The notes beneath the pieces are model-generated. The model saw only the letters and a list, made by a program, of their open reading frames with translations. It was not told the origin of the DNA and searched no databases. From CAYNWT01 sp964450955 (GTDB taxonomy: Bacteria; Planctomycetota; Planctomycetia; Planctomycetales; Planctomycetaceae): a stretch of DNA of 64,000 nt. Below, piece after piece: positions 43,005 through 51,154 of the stretch. The stretch's first letter is position 1; every line of letters starts with the position of its first letter. The stretch spans positions 17,754 to 81,753 of the forward strand of contig CAYVFI010000030.1 in assembly GCA_964450955.1 (NCBI GenBank), given 5' to 3'. A program made the position numbers and the translations under genes.

Positions 43005-44309
43005 TCATGGCGTTTTGCCTTTCAGTGTTTCAATCAGGAACACGGTCGGCGACTTGCGCACACCAGACGCCCCCGGATAAAATACTTCACAACGTGAACC
43101 AACCACTTCACAGTGTTCCTGCAACTTGACCCCAAAGTTGGCCGTGTGAGTTGGATCCTTCGCCTTCTTACCGATCGCGGGGCGACCACCGTACTTGATG
43201 TAAACCGGTGGGTCGTCTTTTGTCACCAGTGCGTACGGCGAGTACTCTTTGATCCACGGCAGAATTGACTCGCGGTCTGAAAGGAACTCCTTGAAGCTAC
43301 CTTTGCCGAACGCATGGCCCCCGTACTTACTGTTTGGCGTCCACTGCTTCATCTGCTTCGGATCCAAACTGGTTTGAGCATTAACAACCGCCGCGCACCA
43401 AAGTCGACTTGATTCCCGAGCGACTGGATCGTCGCTGTTGGTATTCGCCAAATCATCATGAAACGCCAGCCACAAACTGGAACAAGCGCCCGCTGACCCG
43501 CCAGCCGCGCCGATTCGTTGTTTGTCGATATTCCATTCTTTCGCTTTGGACCGGACAAACTGCAGGGCCCGCGCCGCGTCGTATAACGGCACCCGAACTG
43601 GTGGCGTGGTTTTGCCTGCCTGCGTCACAAAGCGGTAGTTAATCGCCGCGACCGAAACACCGGCATCCAGCAGAGTCCTGACATCCGCAAACTTGTGGAT
43701 CAGTTCTTTACTACCGCCTCTCCAGCCGCCACCGTGGATCACAAAAACCAATGGAGTCGGCGTTTCTGAGTCGGCTCGCCAGAAGTCGACGACGTTGCGA
43801 TTGTGTTGGCCATATCGAACGTTGGTTAACGTCGGTTTGGGTACGGACGGGTTGTATCTGGGCGGTTGCTTCCGCCTGGCCCTGGCGGGCGCGTCCTGGT
43901 TCGGAACCTGTCGGTTCCGCTCGCCGCCATCAAAGCACCTCGCGCCGTCACCGGCTGGATTGACATCGCCAGGCTCCTGAACTTCGGCGATCGTAATTTT
44001 TTTCGAACGCGGCACTGTGCCTGGCCGCTTGATGTTGCCCGATTCGCCAACTCGAATCGGGTACGAATCAGTCATCAGGGCCGCTGGCGGCACTGTGCAC
44101 ACTGGCTGATCAGAAAAGCTGGTCAGACGGAGGCCGCCTGTTGCCATCCGATCAAGGGGCGGCGCGTTGATTGCCTTTGAACCGAAGCAACCGAGATCCT
44201 GACATCCCCGGCCCGCAGTGACGATCAGGATAACGTTGGACTGAGTCTCTGCCGCAAGCATATTGATTTGTGCGATGCAGACGATGGCCGTCAGGTAGAT
44301 AAGCTTCAC
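43005..44309 (-). CDS. Chimera: decayed sulfatase N-terminus joined to an alpha/beta-hydrolase esterase
   Basis: 434 residues. Residues 1-20 are a signal peptide. Residues 24-110 align with the start of a sulfatase ('NVILIVTAGRGCQDLGCFGSKAINAPPLDRMATGGLRLTSF' in order), but the active site is ruined: the metal Asp pair (usual ..ADDLG..) reads 'TAGRG', and CxPSR reads 'CTVPPA' (Cys71). A polar linker of about 50 residues follows. Residues 160-430 are a complete carboxylesterase/HSL-type hydrolase: oxyanion loop 'HGGGWRGG' (192-199), nucleophile 'GGSAGAC' (Ser272), 'DDPPVYIKYGG'. It looks like a deletion between a sulfatase and an esterase gene that left the esterase with the sulfatase's signal peptide. 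The esterase may be functional. Confidence 0.8.
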   Translation of the reverse strand: MKLIYLTAIVCIAQINMLAAETQSNVILIVTAGRGCQDLGCFGSKAINAPPLDRMATGGLRLTSFSDQPVCTVPPAALMTDSYPIRVGESGNIKRPGTVPRSKKITIAEVQEPGDVNPAGDGARCFDGGERNRQVPNQDAPARARRKQPPRYNPSVPKPTLTNVRYGQHNRNVVDFWRADSETPTPLVFVIHGGGWRGGSKELIHKFADVRTLLDAGVSVAAINYRFVTQAGKTTPPVRVPLYDAARALQFVRSKAKEWNIDKQRIGAAGGSAGACSSLWLAFHDDLANTNSDDPVARESSRLWCAAVVNAQTSLDPKQMKQWTPNSKYGGHAFGKGSFKEFLSDRESILPWIKEYSPYALVTKDDPPVYIKYGGRPAIGKKAKDPTHTANFGVKLQEHCEVVGSRCEVFYPGASGVRKSPTVFLIETLKGKTP

Positions 44310-44388
44310 GGTTCTCTTTCCCTCAACACGCTGTTCGAACTACTGCCGCTGACCGCCGCAGACTCCCGTAGTGGACTCATCCTGCCGT

Positions 44389-45405
44389 TTACAACTTCCC
44401 AACCTGAACCGCCGCGCCCATGTTGGCGATGCCCGGCCCAACGTAGTCTTTTCCGAACGGAAGAATCATTGGTTCTTCGTAGGGCCGATGTGGAACCATG
44501 TCAGCGATCTCATCCAGACGACTCCTGATATCGTCTGGCAATGGCCCTTTGACAGCTGCCGCAACGCTGGCTTCAAGGTGTTCGGCCGTTTTGCAACCAA
44601 TCGGGATCGTCGAAATTGCCGGGTTCGACAGTACAAACCGCAAGCACAACTCGAACGCCGGCATACCGGCCCCGTCCAGCAATTCGTAGTACGCCAACAA
44701 CTGCTGCTGACGCGCGTCCGACATCCAAATCGGTTTCGCGCGGACTTCATCGTCGGCTCGACGAGTCAGAAAACCCTGGCCGTATGCTGAGCCAGAAACG
44801 ATGCCCATGTCGCTGGCGATCGCCGCGGGGATGACTGTGCTCGCCGCTTCACGAAACAACACGTTGTAGTTGAACGCGGTCAGAACGACATCGAAACGGT
44901 TGCTGGCAACAAGCGAAGTCATCTCAGTGACCGTCGTACCCGCCAGACCACAGTAGCGAATTTTCCCCACAGCCTTGAGTTCGTCCATGAGCTCCAGCGC
45001 GGGGCCGTCTAGTGGATCGTAACTGGTCCACCAGGGGTATTGCTGAGGCCGATCGGGTTCGTGAACCATCAGAATGTCGATGCAATCTCGCCCGAGCAGC
45101 CGCAGACTTTCATCAACCGACTGACGCAACCCATTGATATCCTGCGGGTCGAACGGCTGAGGCCGCCCACCAAGCTTTGTCGTAATGATTAACGGCGCAT
45201 CGACCCCAACAATCGCTTCGCCAACAGTCTTCTCACTGTCAGCATAAGCCGGAGCGGTATCGATTGCGTTCACACCAAGATCAATCGCACGACGCATGAT
45301 CCGCTGGGTCTCAGCAACACCACCAGCAAGCGACGACGTGTACAGACCGCCGATCGAAAGAACGCTGACATCAAGGTCCGTGCGCCCCAGTCTTCTTGTT
45401 TCCAT
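44389..45405 (-). CDS. Aldo/keto reductase
   Basis: 338 residues from ATG 45405. The (beta/alpha)8 aldo/keto reductase motifs are 'RRLGRTDLDVSVLSIGG', 'GVNAIDTAPAYADSEKTVGEAI' (catalytic Asp and Tyr), 'IITTKLGG' (Lys) and 'DILMVHEPD' (His). 'GKIRYCGLAGTTVTEM' and 'NPAISTIPIGCKTAEHLE' form the rest of the cofactor site. The tetrad Asp-Tyr-Lys-His is complete, so the enzyme should reduce an aldehyde, ketone or sugar with NAD(P)H. The class is close to the L-fucose/galactose dehydrogenase-like group, but substrate is uncertain. No co-transcribed neighbour. Confidence 0.9.
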   Translation of the reverse strand: METRRLGRTDLDVSVLSIGGLYTSSLAGGVAETQRIMRRAIDLGVNAIDTAPAYADSEKTVGEAIVGVDAPLIITTKLGGRPQPFDPQDINGLRQSVDESLRLLGRDCIDILMVHEPDRPQQYPWWTSYDPLDGPALELMDELKAVGKIRYCGLAGTTVTEMTSLVASNRFDVVLTAFNYNVLFREAASTVIPAAIASDMGIVSGSAYGQGFLTRRADDEVRAKPIWMSDARQQQLLAYYELLDGAGMPAFELCLRFVLSNPAISTIPIGCKTAEHLEASVAAAVKGPLPDDIRSRLDEIADMVPHRPYEEPMILPFGKDYVGPGIANMGAAVQVGKL

Positions 45406-45641
45406 GATTCGCAATCTCTCAAGACAGCGGACTTGCCGGGAGTCCGGGGGAAGCCGATACCCCTGAAGTGTGTTCGAGAAGCCGGGAAACGTCTACTGAT
45501 CAGGCGGCTCTTTCTAATCTGACCCGCTTGCCCCGGAGCCGATCAAGCCACGCCCCTGGAGTTCGAAGCAAGCGGCCGAAGTCGTTCGACCAAACACCAT
45601 TCCAGCGCAACAAACAAGAACCCAATGCGACCGGAACCCGC

Positions 45642-46358
45642 TTAGCCGCCCCGCTTCACCATCTCTGCAACCCACACCGGGACATAAGGGCTTATGCAAC
45701 CCTTTTGCTTCGGCCAGTCTCCGTAGAGGCCGATTTTCTCCCCGATGGCAACCGCACGCTTGCGATGCCTGGTGAACTTCATGCCAATCGCGCCAAGGGT
45801 ATTATTCATCGTCCACTGTGTTTCCGGCTTTGCTTTGGGCATCTCCTTTTCTATGCGAGTCAGCAGCTCGTCCACATCACCAACATCCTGCCCTTTGTTA
45901 ATCATCGATGCGGCAAGATGCCAGCCGGCCCGCGAGACACAACTGTCCTTTTCGCTTTTCTTCATCCACTTCTTGCGCAGCTTGTCCTTCTCGGCATCCG
46001 GCTGGTGCTTGATGATGTACGACTGCAGCCAATCGGTCACCCACGAGAAGCAAGTCTCGCGCACCATCGTGTCGAGTTCCTTTGCTGAGAGAGCCCTGGG
46101 CTGCATGATGAGGATCGCCAACATCTGCGCATCCATGTTGCCGGTCTTCCACAGTTTTTGACCGAGCTCGTGATCGGTCTTAAGCTTCTTCGCGAGCTTG
46201 CGAAGATCGCCGGTCTTGCAGCCAAACTGTTTGTCTGGCGGTATGCCCGCTATCCCATCACGGCCAACCTTGGAATTGAATTTCTGACGCTTCTCATCAC
46301 CAAGCGATTCGAGTTCTGCAAGGACATCTTTGACTGCGGTTGCTTTTGCGGGTGGCAT
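45642..46358 (-). CDS. AlkD-like DNA alkylation repair protein
   Basis: 238 residues of all-helical sequence. 'IPPDKQFGCKTGDLRKLAKKL', 'WKTGNMDAQMLAILIM', 'ELDTMVRETCFSWVTDWLQSY' and 'NNTLGAIGMKFTRHRKRAVAI' follow the HEAT-repeat pattern of PF08713 glycosylases. AlkD excises N3- and N7-alkylated bases without flipping them out. Catalytic Trp and Asp residues typical of AlkD are plausible in 'SWVTDW' but not certain. Charged and Lys-rich, so DNA binding fits. Stands alone. Some members of the family are not DNA glycosylases. Confidence 0.75.
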   Translation of the reverse strand: MPPAKATAVKDVLAELESLGDEKRQKFNSKVGRDGIAGIPPDKQFGCKTGDLRKLAKKLKTDHELGQKLWKTGNMDAQMLAILIMQPRALSAKELDTMVRETCFSWVTDWLQSYIIKHQPDAEKDKLRKKWMKKSEKDSCVSRAGWHLAASMINKGQDVGDVDELLTRIEKEMPKAKPETQWTMNNTLGAIGMKFTRHRKRAVAIGEKIGLYGDWPKQKGCISPYVPVWVAEMVKRGG

Positions 46359-46733
46359 CTGTCTGAATCTCCAAGCGATAAAAGCTGGCTTTATTTGTGG
46401 CAGGACGCGACCTTCCGACCCCGCGCGCGGCCGGGGGTTACGCGGTCGGGAGTTACGCGGTTCGGCTTGCCCGATTCCATATTCGGATGCGACTTCGGCT
46501 TGGTGCAGACTGCAGCAACAACTTTGCCAATCAATGCCTCCGCCCGATCACCGCCGACTTAAGAGGATCCGGTAACAGTTCTCGCCACATTCAGGTCCGG
46601 TAAGTTGTCGTCTTCCGAGACGCTTAGATGCAAGCCCGCAGCAGCGAGAATCCCGTCACCAATTCACGCTACGCCTCCCACAAACCAAAACAAACCTACG
46701 TCATGACCGCTATCGGACCGAATCATCAGCAAA
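46359..46733. other. Intergenic region with short GC-rich repeats
   Basis: About 375 bp between the AlkD-like gene and the tmRNA terminator; no gene seen. GTTACGCGGTCGGGA followed by GTTACGCGGTTCGG (46437-46466) is an imperfect 15-bp tandem. Confidence 0.45.
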
Positions 46734-46770
46734 CAGAAAAGCCACTTGCCAGAATCTGACAAGTGGCTTT
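46734..46770 (-). terminator. Rho-independent terminator of tmRNA
   Basis: On the minus strand, GCCACTTG (46767-46760) pairs with CAAGTGGC (46748-46741) and is followed by TTTTCTG. It begins within 10 nt of the tmRNA 3' end. Confidence 0.85.
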
Positions 46771-46775
46771 TAGAG

Positions 46776-47127
46776 TGGAGGCGGCGGGAATCGAACCCGC
46801 GTCCTGTGATACCTCGACTGCAGCTTCTACGTGTGTATTCTGTCGATTGGTTCTCGCTGCGGCGGCACTCAACAAACAAGGCGCTCCGCTGGCCAGTTCA
46901 CAACTAATCTCACATTAGGCGTGGTGAACGATGACCTAATGCCAGTCCGATTTTTTGACCGGTCTTCGGACTCCTCAGACGGGGATTCCTTGACCGGTGG
47001 CTACTTATGCAGCCATTGCGAAACTAGGTTTTGCAATTATTGTTTGATCAGATTTTTACGTGGCCTTCTGATCAACCACGACACGCAACCACAACCGATA
47101 GCAATCCAGTCGAAGCCGATCGCCCCC
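46776..47127 (-). ncRNA. ssrA: Transfer-messenger RNA (tmRNA)
   Basis: A 352-nt RNA whose ends fold as a tRNA-like domain. The 5' end GGGGGCG pairs with the 3' end CGCCTCC plus discriminator A (7 bp, one G-U), and the 3' arm has the T-loop GGTTCGATTCC. The 3' CCA is not encoded (CTC follows). The 5' part continues 'GATCGGCTTCGACTGGAT', typical of tmRNA. The tag reading frame is at 47034-47005: GCA AAA CCT AGT TTC GCA ATG GCT GCA TAA, peptide AKPSFAMAA. tmRNA with SmpB rescues stalled ribosomes and marks the product for ClpXP-type proteases. The tag ends in MAA rather than LAA. Confidence 0.95.
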
Positions 47128-47583
47128 GGTTCGGTTTGAACACAGCATTCTCACAAACACCGCATTCACTTATCGACTCATTATCGGTGCACAAGGTTCG
47201 CAGGAACAGTCAGAAAACAAAGTCGCTGGTCAGATTACAGCACGTGGTGCTGGTTCTCCGAACCTCGCTTCACCAAATCGTGTCAGGCAAAGCAGGTCAT
47301 GAGAAAACGTCAGCATCCGGTTGGGACCGGGAAACCAGTCGCCCGGCAATCAAAATTGAACCGCACGTTCGCTCGCGTTACCGCCAAAGAGTGGTGGTTT
47401 TCCCCGCAAGATGGCCTCATCTGGCCAATTCTGGCGATCAGATCCGGAAATTTGGAATACCAGCCCAGTCTGACTGTCTCGTTCTTCCATAAATGGGCGA
47501 TCTGACCTAAAAATACAGCAGTACGGTCGCCGTGCATGGCACGCAGGGCTTCCGTGTCCGATTGTTCTACCCCTTTAGTATCT
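47128..47583. other. Intergenic region between divergent tmRNA and infC
   Basis: About 455 bp holding the promoters of tmRNA (leftward) and infC (rightward). No protein gene is supported. The infC side may hold a leader used for autoregulation. Confidence 0.5.
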
Positions 47584-47590
47584 GGAGAGA
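47584..47590 (+). promoter_or_regulatory. Ribosome binding site that supports an AUA start for infC
   Basis: GGAGAGA begins 10 bases before ATA 47594, giving the usual spacing of about 6 nt from GGAG. It lies 24 nt before the first ATG of the frame (47609), which has no ribosome binding site of its own. Confidence 0.65.
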
Positions 47591-47593
47591 TTC

Positions 47594-48109
47594 ATAACAC
47601 AGCCACGAATGAACAGCCAAATTCGCGTCACCCCAATTCGTTTGGTCGATCAAACCGGCGAAATGAAGGGCGTCGTCGAAACCCCCGAAGCGCTCAAAAT
47701 GGCGCAGGAGGCGGGTTTGGATTTGGTAGAAGTCAGCCCGGAGACAAAGCCACCTGTCTGCAAAATCATGGATTACGGCAAGATCCAGTACAAGAAGAAG
47801 AAGCAGCAGGGCACGGGTAAGAAAAAGACACGCCAACAGCAACTCAAGCAGATCAGACTGCGCGCGAAGACCGGTAAGCACGACATTGACTTCAAGGTCA
47901 AGAAAGCACGCGGGTTCCTTGAACGCAAAGACAAGGTCAAAGTCAACGTGCTGTTTCGTGGTCGTGAAAACGCGCACCATGAACGAGGCCGAGAGATGTT
48001 GCTGGACATCGTCGATGACCTGGCAGATGTCGCAACAGTCGAGAAGCCGCCAGGCATGGAAGGACCACGCGCCATGTCGATGACTTTGATTCCGATCTCG
48101 AAGTCATGA
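47594..48109 (+). CDS. infC: Translation initiation factor IF-3
   Basis: 171 residues if ATA 47594 is the start; 166 from ATG 47609. infC usually starts at AUU, AUC or AUA, which allows feedback control by IF-3 itself. Here ATA has a good Shine-Dalgarno and the resulting 'xTQPRMNSQIRVTPIRLVD' resembles the IF-3 N-terminus. The N-domain 'ETPEALKMAQEAGLDLVEVSP' and 'PPVCKIMDYGKIQYKKKKQ' are followed by the linker and C-domain ('KQIRLRAKTGKHDIDFKVK', 'VNVLFRGRENAHHERGREML'). IF-3 blocks premature subunit joining and checks the start codon. A strong terminator follows 26 bp after the stop, so rpmI and rplT are not linked in this window. Confidence 0.95.
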   Translation: MTQPRMNSQIRVTPIRLVDQTGEMKGVVETPEALKMAQEAGLDLVEVSPETKPPVCKIMDYGKIQYKKKKQQGTGKKKTRQQQLKQIRLRAKTGKHDIDFKVKKARGFLERKDKVKVNVLFRGRENAHHERGREMLLDIVDDLADVATVEKPPGMEGPRAMSMTLIPISKS

Positions 48110-48135
48110 ACCAAACGCGGTCCACTTGAACCAGG

Positions 48136-48172
48136 ACGCAGGATAGCCAGGCTATCCTGCGTTCTTTTTTTT
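48136..48172 (+). terminator. Rho-independent terminator of infC
   Basis: A 12-bp stem (ACGCAGGATAGC, 48136-48147, with 48151-48162), a 3-nt loop and a run of eight Ts after TC. One of the strongest terminators in the window. Confidence 0.95.
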
Positions 48173-48187
48173 GTGATCGCGGTCGGC

Positions 48188-48628
48188 TCAAACGCCAGCG
48201 GTTCGTACTTCCAGCATGACATGCCCCCACAATCCGCGTGGTCGATCGGCGGGCTCATGGAACGACAACGAAACTTCCAGTTCGTTTCCGGGCTGCAGTA
48301 GTTCAGTCACTTCAAACTCTGCCGGCCCGCTTGTCAGATCGCCAAGTACAATTCCGTTGACCGAAACCGGCCCGGAGCCGCCGTAGCCATCGAAGACAAG
48401 GTACACCCGTTCGTTCGGTTCAAGTTCGGCCAGCCAGTTGAATCGACGAGAGAACACAACGTTCTCGCCGGGTTTTTCCCAGGCTGCAGGAAGCTTTATA
48501 GAACCCTGTTCACCGCTGGCCAACCGGTACGAGTACGGACCGCGGATACGAATTTGGTGCGGCTCGCTCATTGGATCATTCGCCTGACCAGCAAGATACA
48601 CGGATTCCGCGTCCAGACGGATCCGCAT
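48188..48628 (-). CDS. Stand-alone GH2-like jelly-roll (sugar-binding) domain protein
   Basis: 146 residues with no signal peptide. The pattern 'GSIKLPAAWEKPGENVVFSRRFNW', 'NERVYLVFDGYGGSGPVSVNG', 'LGDLTSGPAEFEVTELLQPGNELEVSLSF' matches the N-terminal galactose-binding-like fold of glycoside hydrolase family 2 (beta-galactosidase/glucuronidase), where 'vyLvFdG..g.v.VNG..lG...g...f.vTe.L..GN.L.V.v' is typical. The catalytic barrel is absent, so it is a free-standing module or a remnant. It is convergent with infC. Confidence 0.65.
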   Translation of the reverse strand: MRIRLDAESVYLAGQANDPMSEPHQIRIRGPYSYRLASGEQGSIKLPAAWEKPGENVVFSRRFNWLAELEPNERVYLVFDGYGGSGPVSVNGIVLGDLTSGPAEFEVTELLQPGNELEVSLSFHEPADRPRGLWGHVMLEVRTAGV

Positions 48629-48781
48629 GAGTATTTCAACATCAATGCGTTCGATGCATGGCGCATATTACCAAGGTGCATTGGATAATCTATGCCGAAT
48701 GATCGAACATCATGAAACCAAACGCTCTACGGATCCGTGTTCCAACCGGCGGGTTCATCTTCCATCGATGAGAAAGTGATC

Positions 48782-51100
48782 ATGACCTCGAACTTCAACT
48801 TCGGACGTTTCATAGCGGGTCTGGCCTTGCTATGCGTCGCCAATTGCACGTTCGCCCAGGAAGGCGACATGAGTAAGTGTCCCGTCATGGGAACCGTCGC
48901 AGCGCCGGCCGCGCGACACACTGCAGCTGGTGCTTACTCCAACGGCGACTGGTGGCCCAATCAGCTAAACCTACGGATTCTGCACCAAAACTCAGTCAAA
49001 GGTAACCCACTGGGTGGTGACTTTGACTACGCAGCCGCCTTTAAGTCGTTGGACATGGACGCGTTCACGAAAGATGTCGACGCCGTGCTCACAACTTCCC
49101 AGGACTGGTGGCCGGCCGACTACGGCAACTATGGACCGCTATTCATCCGCCTGGCGTGGCACAGTGCCGGAACATACCGAGTGACCGATGGTCGCGGCGG
49201 TGCCAGATACGGAACGCAGCGGTTTGCTCCTCTCAACAGTTGGCCTGACAACGCCAACCTGGACAAGGCTCGCCGATTACTTTGGCCAATCAAGCAAAAG
49301 TACGGTAACAAAATCTCGTGGGCCGACCTGATGGTCTTCGTCGGCAATCGCTCACTCGAAACCATGGGCTTTAAGACGTTTGGATTTGCTGGTGGTCGAG
49401 CCGACGTTTGGGAACCGCAGGAAGATATTTTCTGGGGCCCTGAAAGCAAGTGGCTCGGCGACAAACGATACAGCGGCGATCGCGAACTGGCACAACCTCT
49501 GGCCGCTGTGCAAATGGGCCTGATTTACGTGAACCCACAAGGCCCCAACGGCAACGCCGACCCACTCGCGTCGGCTCGTGACATACGTGAAACCTTCGGT
49601 CGCATGGCGATGAACGACGAAGAGACCGTCGCTTTAATTGCGGGCGGGCATACATTCGGCAAAGGCCATGGAGCCGCCAATCCTGAAGGTACCGTTGGTC
49701 CGGAACCCGAAGGAGCAAGTATCGAAGAGCAGGGCCTGGGCTGGAAAAACTCGCACGGAACCGGCAACGCTGGCGACACGATCACCAGCGGACTTGAAGG
49801 AGCATGGACAACAACGCCAACGGAATGGTCTAACGGGTATTTTGACAACCTGTTTGGCTATGAATGGGAACTCGTCACCATTGCCTCTGGCGCGAAGTTG
49901 TGGAAGCCGAAGAACGGTGGCGGCAAAGACTCTGTACCCGACGCGCACGACGAATCGAAGTCTCATCAACCGATCATGTTTACATCCGACATGGCGATGA
50001 GAATGGATCCTGCTTACGGCAAGATCTCGAAACGGTTCCACGAAAACCCGGATCAGTTCGCCGCGGCCTTCGCCAAAGCATGGTACAAGCTGACTCACAG
50101 AGACATGGGTCCGCACTCACGACTACTGGGCCCGGACGTTCCACCAGCCCAACTGTGGCAGGATCCGGTCCCCGCCGTCGATCACAAACTGATTGACGAC
50201 AACGACATCGCTGCTCTGAAAAGTAAGCTTCTTGATTCGGAACTAACGATTTCACACCTGGTATCAACAGCATGGGCATCGGCGTCGTCATTCCGCGGAA
50301 CCGATAACCGTGGCGGTGCCAACGGGGCCCGGATTCGGCTGGCTCCACAGAAGGACTGGAAAGTCAACCAGCCGAAACAGCTTGCGAAAGTCCTGTCGGT
50401 TCTTGAAAAAATTCAACGCGACTTCAACAGCTCCCAGGTCGGCGGCAAGAAAGTTTCACTTGCTGACCTTATTGTTTTGGGCGGATGTGCTGGCGTTGAA
50501 GCCGCTGCGAAGAATGCGGGCCACACGGTTAAAGTTCCATTCGCACCCGGCCGAACCGACGCGTCACAGGAACAGACGGACGTTGATTCGTTTGCTGTTC
50601 TCGAACCAGCCGGTGATGGGTTCCGCAACGCCATCAGCCACAACGAACTGGATCGATCGCCAACAGAAATGCTGATCGACCGGGCCCATAAGCTCACGCT
50701 GACAGCACCGGAAATGACAGTACTGATCGGCGGCATGCGGGTTCTTAAGACGAACACTGACAATTCGAAGTTCGGTATTCTCACCACACAACCGGAAAAG
50801 CTGACAAACGATTTCTTTGTCAACCTTCTGGACATGAGCACGCTTTGGAAGAAGTCAGATAAGTGCGAACACTTCTTTGAAGGCCTGGACCGTGAGACCG
50901 GCGACACCAAATGGACGGCTACCTCAGTCGATCTCGTCTTCGGTTCGAACTCACAGCTGCGAGCCATCTCTGAAATTTACGCCAGCGAAGACTCAAAGCA
51001 GCGATTCGTTAACGACTTCGTAGCGGCGTGGGACAAGGTTATGAATCTTGACCGCTTCGACTTCAATAAACCCCCCAACCCCTGTTGCCCCCCGCGCTAA
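48782..51100 (+). CDS. katG: Catalase-peroxidase with signal peptide
   Basis: 772 residues from ATG 48782 (a GTG 15 codons earlier is open but adds nothing sensible). A signal peptide (about 1-26, 'FIAGLALLCVANCTFAQ') suggests export, unlike most cytoplasmic KatG. Active-site residues are present: Arg123, Trp126, His127 in 'IRLAWHSAG'; Tyr249 in 'GLIYVNPQG'; Met275 in 'TFGRMAMNDEE'; proximal His290 in 'AGGHTFGK'. Trp126-Tyr249-Met275 should form the crosslinked adduct needed for catalase activity; Tyr-Met-His spacing equals that of E. coli KatG. The C-terminal, haem-free repeat domain is complete. Breaks down hydrogen peroxide; oxidative-stress regulation is expected but no OxyR site was identified. 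Confidence 0.95.
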   Translation: MTSNFNFGRFIAGLALLCVANCTFAQEGDMSKCPVMGTVAAPAARHTAAGAYSNGDWWPNQLNLRILHQNSVKGNPLGGDFDYAAAFKSLDMDAFTKDVDAVLTTSQDWWPADYGNYGPLFIRLAWHSAGTYRVTDGRGGARYGTQRFAPLNSWPDNANLDKARRLLWPIKQKYGNKISWADLMVFVGNRSLETMGFKTFGFAGGRADVWEPQEDIFWGPESKWLGDKRYSGDRELAQPLAAVQMGLIYVNPQGPNGNADPLASARDIRETFGRMAMNDEETVALIAGGHTFGKGHGAANPEGTVGPEPEGASIEEQGLGWKNSHGTGNAGDTITSGLEGAWTTTPTEWSNGYFDNLFGYEWELVTIASGAKLWKPKNGGGKDSVPDAHDESKSHQPIMFTSDMAMRMDPAYGKISKRFHENPDQFAAAFAKAWYKLTHRDMGPHSRLLGPDVPPAQLWQDPVPAVDHKLIDDNDIAALKSKLLDSELTISHLVSTAWASASSFRGTDNRGGANGARIRLAPQKDWKVNQPKQLAKVLSVLEKIQRDFNSSQVGGKKVSLADLIVLGGCAGVEAAAKNAGHTVKVPFAPGRTDASQEQTDVDSFAVLEPAGDGFRNAISHNELDRSPTEMLIDRAHKLTLTAPEMTVLIGGMRVLKTNTDNSKFGILTTQPEKLTNDFFVNLLDMSTLWKKSDKCEHFFEGLDRETGDTKWTATSVDLVFGSNSQLRAISEIYASEDSKQRFVNDFVAAWDKVMNLDRFDFNKPPNPCCPPR

Positions 51101-51154
51101 TTCGTGCGCGCGGTGCGACAACGGGCGATGAACCAAGCCTCCGGGGTTCTGTCC

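Noticed and set aside
46437..46466. GC-rich direct repeat considered as CRISPR or attachment site
   Set aside because: Only two imperfect units without spacer; no integrase in the window.
46776..46810. Possible tRNA gene (T-loop GGTTCGATTCC on the minus strand)
   Set aside because: The rest of a tRNA is absent nearby; it is the 3' tRNA-like end of tmRNA, with the matching 5' end at 47127.
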